NCBI RefSeq assembly: GCF_003269295.1
Contig: NZ_QLTT01000011.1
Span: forward strand, 1-64,000
DNA length: 64,000 nt
Origin: Lentzea atacamensis
GTDB lineage: Bacteria; Actinomycetota; Actinomycetes; Mycobacteriales; Pseudonocardiaceae
Direction of reading: 5' to 3'
Shown here piece by piece: positions 61,613 through 64,000 of this stretch. The translations under genes and the position numbers were made by a program. The notes under the pieces are model-generated. The model saw nothing but the letters and a program-made list of their open reading frames with translations. It made no database searches and was not told the origin of the DNA. The first letter of the stretch is position 1, and each line of letters opens with the position of its first letter.

Positions 61613-61900
61613 CTAAGGGTTCACCGAGTCGGCCGCGCGCTGGGCCACCGCTGCGCCGCGAGCGGCCGCGTGCGCCAGTGGGAGCCAGCTCACGACGGTC
61701 CTCCGTGGACGCCGAACGCGTTTGGTCAGTCTTAGGGCGACAACCGCGGCCAGCAGGCTGCCCACACCGGTGGCAAGCCAGTACAGCAGCGGCACGCTGA
61801 TGCCGAACAGCTGTTGCTCGGCATGGGTCAGGGGTACGAGCAGTGTGCCGGCGACGCCGATCGAGATGGAGCCGAGGAAGCAGACGCACCTGACGTTCAC
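61613..61900 (-). CDS. Small membrane protein, two to three helices
   Basis: 95 residues from a GTG overlapping the phosphatase stop. Hydrophobic segments (VCFLGSISIGVAGTLLVPL and YWLATGVGSLLAAVVAL) precede a basic loop and an Ala-rich C-terminus. No family is recognised. Coupling to the phosphatase suggests a role in the polysaccharide cluster, but this is inference. Confidence 0.6.
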   Translation of the reverse strand: MNVRCVCFLGSISIGVAGTLLVPLTHAEQQLFGISVPLLYWLATGVGSLLAAVVALRLTKRVRRPRRTVVSWLPLAHAAARGAAVAQRAADSVNP

Positions 61901-62496
61901 AAGAAGCTCCCGGTGAGTCTCAACTGTGCCGCGTACAGCAGACCGGTGACCTGATCCACGCTACGCACAATGGTCTCGGCCGTCCGATGGAGTGTGGCGG
62001 CTGGTCGTCCGACGGGATCGGGAATGTCGTGATCACCGCGCTGGACCGGCGCGGCGGCACCGCGTTCCCGGATGGTCCGGTGCACGAGCGACGCCAGTTG
62101 CCCGGCCGGATCGGTGGCGTCGCACACGCGGACGCGATCCACGCACTTGGCCAGCTCCCGCAACGTCACGGTGTAGGTCAAGGCCAGTGGCCGCATCCTG
62201 AGCGCCTCGGCCAGTTCGGCGCGGGTCATGGTCACCACGACGTCGGCCTCCTCCAACAGGGCGGGAGTCAGCGCACGAGAACGGAAGTCCGCGCAGGCCG
62301 GATCGTCGTCGGTCAGCAATCGCACGTACTCCTTCACCATCGGGCGACCGGGAATGGCGCGCACGCCGGCACTGCGCACCGAGAACAGCGGCTCCAGTCC
62401 TCGCCTGCGCAGCACGGTCTCGAAGTGCCTGTGCGCCAACGGAGAGCGACACTCGTTGGCGTTGCAGACGAACAGCACGTTCAATCGGTCGGTCAC
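61897..62496 (-). CDS. Low-molecular-weight protein tyrosine phosphatase (Wzb-like)
   Basis: 199 residues from the GTG at 62496 overlapping the GT4 stop. The P-loop VCNANECRSPLA is C-x5-R-S, and DIPDPVGRP provides the general-acid aspartate. The insert between them is longer than in typical Wzb (about 150 residues total). It would dephosphorylate the BY-kinase tail and is in the operon with the GT4, GDP-fucose and small membrane genes. Confidence 0.88.
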   Translation of the reverse strand: MTDRLNVLFVCNANECRSPLAHRHFETVLRRRGLEPLFSVRSAGVRAIPGRPMVKEYVRLLTDDDPACADFRSRALTPALLEEADVVVTMTRAELAEALRMRPLALTYTVTLRELAKCVDRVRVCDATDPAGQLASLVHRTIRERGAAAPVQRGDHDIPDPVGRPAATLHRTAETIVRSVDQVTGLLYAAQLRLTGSFL

Positions 62497-63737
62497 TTTG
62501 CCTCCCGCTTCACGAGATCCTCCACCCAACGTCCGTATGCGGCCACCGCGTCCCGCTCACAGAGCACGGCGTCGGCGTAGCGGCGGCCGTTCTCACCCAA
62601 CCAGCGAGCGCGGACGCGATCGTCGCCCAGTTCGAGGACGGCGTCGAGCAGAGCCGACGGCTCACCGGGTGGTACCCGGACTCCGGCGCCGGACGAGGTT
62701 AGTTCCGCGTTGGCCGGGCTGTCCGGATCGGTGACGGCAACCACCGGCCGGCCCGCGGCGAAGTACGACGTGAGCTTGCTCGGTACCGACATGGTGCGCA
62801 GGCCGGGGCGTTCGTTGACCAGCAGCACGTCGGCCGCGGCGAGGAGGTCCGGGAAGCGATCCTCCGCCACTGGCGGCGACACCGACACGGTCGGCACGCC
62901 CACCGCTGCCTGCACCACGTCATGACGTTGAGCGCCGTCCCCGACCAGTACGAAGTGGATCGGAACGGATCGCTCATCCGCCAGGCGAGCGGCTCGCACC
63001 ACCGAGGTGAGGTCCTGCTTGGCGCCCATGTTTCCCGCGTGCAGCACCACCAACCGGTCGTCCGGCCAGCCGAACTCGCGCCGCACCAGTGCGCGGTCGG
63101 CGGTTGGTGGCCGGATGTGCGTCCAGTTGCGGATCACCGTGATGTGGTCGGAAGCGACGTCGTGGACGTCGCGCAGTGTGCGTTCAAAGTGGTCGTGCAC
63201 CGCGACAATGCCGTCGGCGCCGCGCAGCAGCGCCCCCTCCGCGCGCAGGACGGCCGAGCCCGCGCGCCCTCCGAGCGCGCCGATCTCCGCGATGCTGTTG
63301 GCGTAAATGTCCTGCACCACGACACCGAACGGTGCCCCGGCCCGCCGGGCGATCCACCGGGCCGCAGCTGTTGACAGCAACGAGGGACTCACCCCGATCA
63401 CCACGTCGAAGGTGTGCCACTCTCGGCCGATCGTGCGCAGCAGCGCGTGCAGTGCGAACGACGCCTCGTGGACGATCCGGCCGGGCCCGGTGGAGCTGGA
63501 CGGCACGTGGTGGCGGAGCCGGGTGATCGCCACGTTCCCGTCGGTCTCGTGGCGAACCAGCCTGCGGTAGCCTTCAGCCACCCTCCATTGTGGATAGTAC
63601 GGGTATCCCGCGATCACGGTGACCCGATGACCCGCGTCCGCCAGTCCGCGGGCCACACCCGTGGTGTATGGCGCGATACCAGTGTGCTCGGGAGCGTAGT
63701 TCAGACCGACGATCAGGATCCGCTTGCCGTCACTCAT
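62493..63737 (-). CDS. GT4-family glycosyltransferase (WcaI-like)
   Basis: 414 residues from the ATG at 63737, which overlaps the GDP-fucose gene's stop. It has a GT-B fold: NYAPEHTGIAPYTTGVARGLADAG, GYPYYPQW, VVLHAGNMGAKQDL and the C-terminal donor-binding segment LLVNERPGLRTMSVPSKLTSYFAAGRPVVA. It probably adds a sugar such as fucose to the growing repeat unit, given the neighbour. Confidence 0.88.
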   Translation of the reverse strand: MSDGKRILIVGLNYAPEHTGIAPYTTGVARGLADAGHRVTVIAGYPYYPQWRVAEGYRRLVRHETDGNVAITRLRHHVPSSSTGPGRIVHEASFALHALLRTIGREWHTFDVVIGVSPSLLSTAAARWIARRAGAPFGVVVQDIYANSIAEIGALGGRAGSAVLRAEGALLRGADGIVAVHDHFERTLRDVHDVASDHITVIRNWTHIRPPTADRALVRREFGWPDDRLVVLHAGNMGAKQDLTSVVRAARLADERSVPIHFVLVGDGAQRHDVVQAAVGVPTVSVSPPVAEDRFPDLLAAADVLLVNERPGLRTMSVPSKLTSYFAAGRPVVAVTDPDSPANAELTSSGAGVRVPPGEPSALLDAVLELGDDRVRARWLGENGRRYADAVLCERDAVAAYGRWVEDLVKREAK

Positions 63738-64000
63738 CCGCGCACAGTCTCCCTGTTGTCGAGGAACCACTTGTAGGTCGCGGCGATGCCCTCGACCAGA
63801 CCGATCGTCGGCCGCCAGCCGAGCGCGGTCATCCGCGACACGTCGAGCACCTTGCGGGGTGTGCCGTCCGGGCGGGACGGGTCGAAGACGATCTCACCGC
63901 GGTAGCCGGTCACCTCGGCGATCAACGAGGCCAGCTCGGCGATGCTCAGGTCGGAGCCCGTGCCGACGTTGATCGGGTCGTCGTCGTCGTAGTGCCGCAG
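63734..64000 (-). CDS. fcl: GDP-L-fucose synthase, C-terminal part (cut by window edge)
   Basis: The last 88 residues are visible: RHYDDDDPINVGTGSDLSI, IAEVTGYRGEIVFDPSRPDG, TPRKVLDVSRMTALGWRP and IAATYKWFLDN. This matches the C-terminal substrate-binding part of GDP-4-keto-6-deoxymannose epimerase/reductase, which makes GDP-L-fucose. It is translationally coupled to the GT4 gene, so fucose is probably a component of the polymer. Confidence 0.88.
   Translation of the reverse strand: MRHYDDDDPINVGTGSDLSIAELASLIAEVTGYRGEIVFDPSRPDGTPRKVLDVSRMTALGWRPTIGLVEGIAATYKWFLDNRETVRG

Noticed and set aside
1..64000. CRISPR array
   Set aside because: The repeats present are coding (EPVA, TPPGGT, chaplin-like units) or short operator palindromes. 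None shows 25-40 bp repeats with unique spacers.

Overview
The window is high-GC DNA with GTG/TTG starts, 4-base ATGA/GTGA gene overlaps, Tat-type secretion signals, a chaplin-like secreted protein, a subtilisin-inhibitor (SSI) gene and an enediyne-type PKS. Together these point to a filamentous actinomycete. The style fits Pseudonocardiales (Lentzea/Saccharothrix-like), but that placement is inference. No tRNA, rRNA or CRISPR was seen.

Layout. 1-2.6 kb holds a large minus-strand protein read as TPR, the first half of a CHAT domain, TIR and a ubiquitin-like fold. 2.8-4.8 kb carries a DUF4262 gene and a WYL regulator divergent from a VOC protein. 4.8-9.8 kb is a compact minus-strand operon (XRE regulator, ImmA/IrrE-type metallopeptidase, MAB_1171c-type membrane protein, FAD monooxygenase) divergent from a cytosolic GGDEF protein, with a palindromic operator between them. 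9.8-12.5 kb has a DsbA-like protein, two decayed regulators and DUF2252. 12.7-18.1 kb has a GT39 and a GT2-GtrA glycosyltransferase divergent from a response regulator/histidine kinase pair. 18.1-31.4 kb is rich in secreted enzymes: M6 protease, luciferase-hemerythrin fusion with its MarR regulator, berberine-bridge-type oxidase, aldose epimerase, a broken polymorphic-toxin-like gene, an S8 protease and an M15 peptidase.

32.8-36.2 kb is one 1120-residue secreted protein built of about 18 chaplin-like units, mostly 51 residues long. 37.3-47.4 kb is the complete five-gene enediyne warhead cassette (unbL-unbV-unbU-pksE-tebC), each gene overlapping the next, followed by a MetE-like protein. No other enediyne genes lie on either side. 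49.1-51.3 kb has two exported proteins of unknown role, one with EPVA and TPPGGT repeats.

51.3-54.7 kb holds an HxlR-SCP2 regulator, an ABC1-type kinase and an SSI inhibitor with an unusual reactive site. 54.9-57.5 kb is a gene graveyard: a broken IS21 transposase, a truncated SDR and an HMG-CoA reductase core. 57.5-64 kb starts an exopolysaccharide cluster: BY-kinase/Wzz, initiating sugar transferase, LCP ligase, LMW tyrosine phosphatase, GT4 and GDP-fucose synthase (cut by the window edge).
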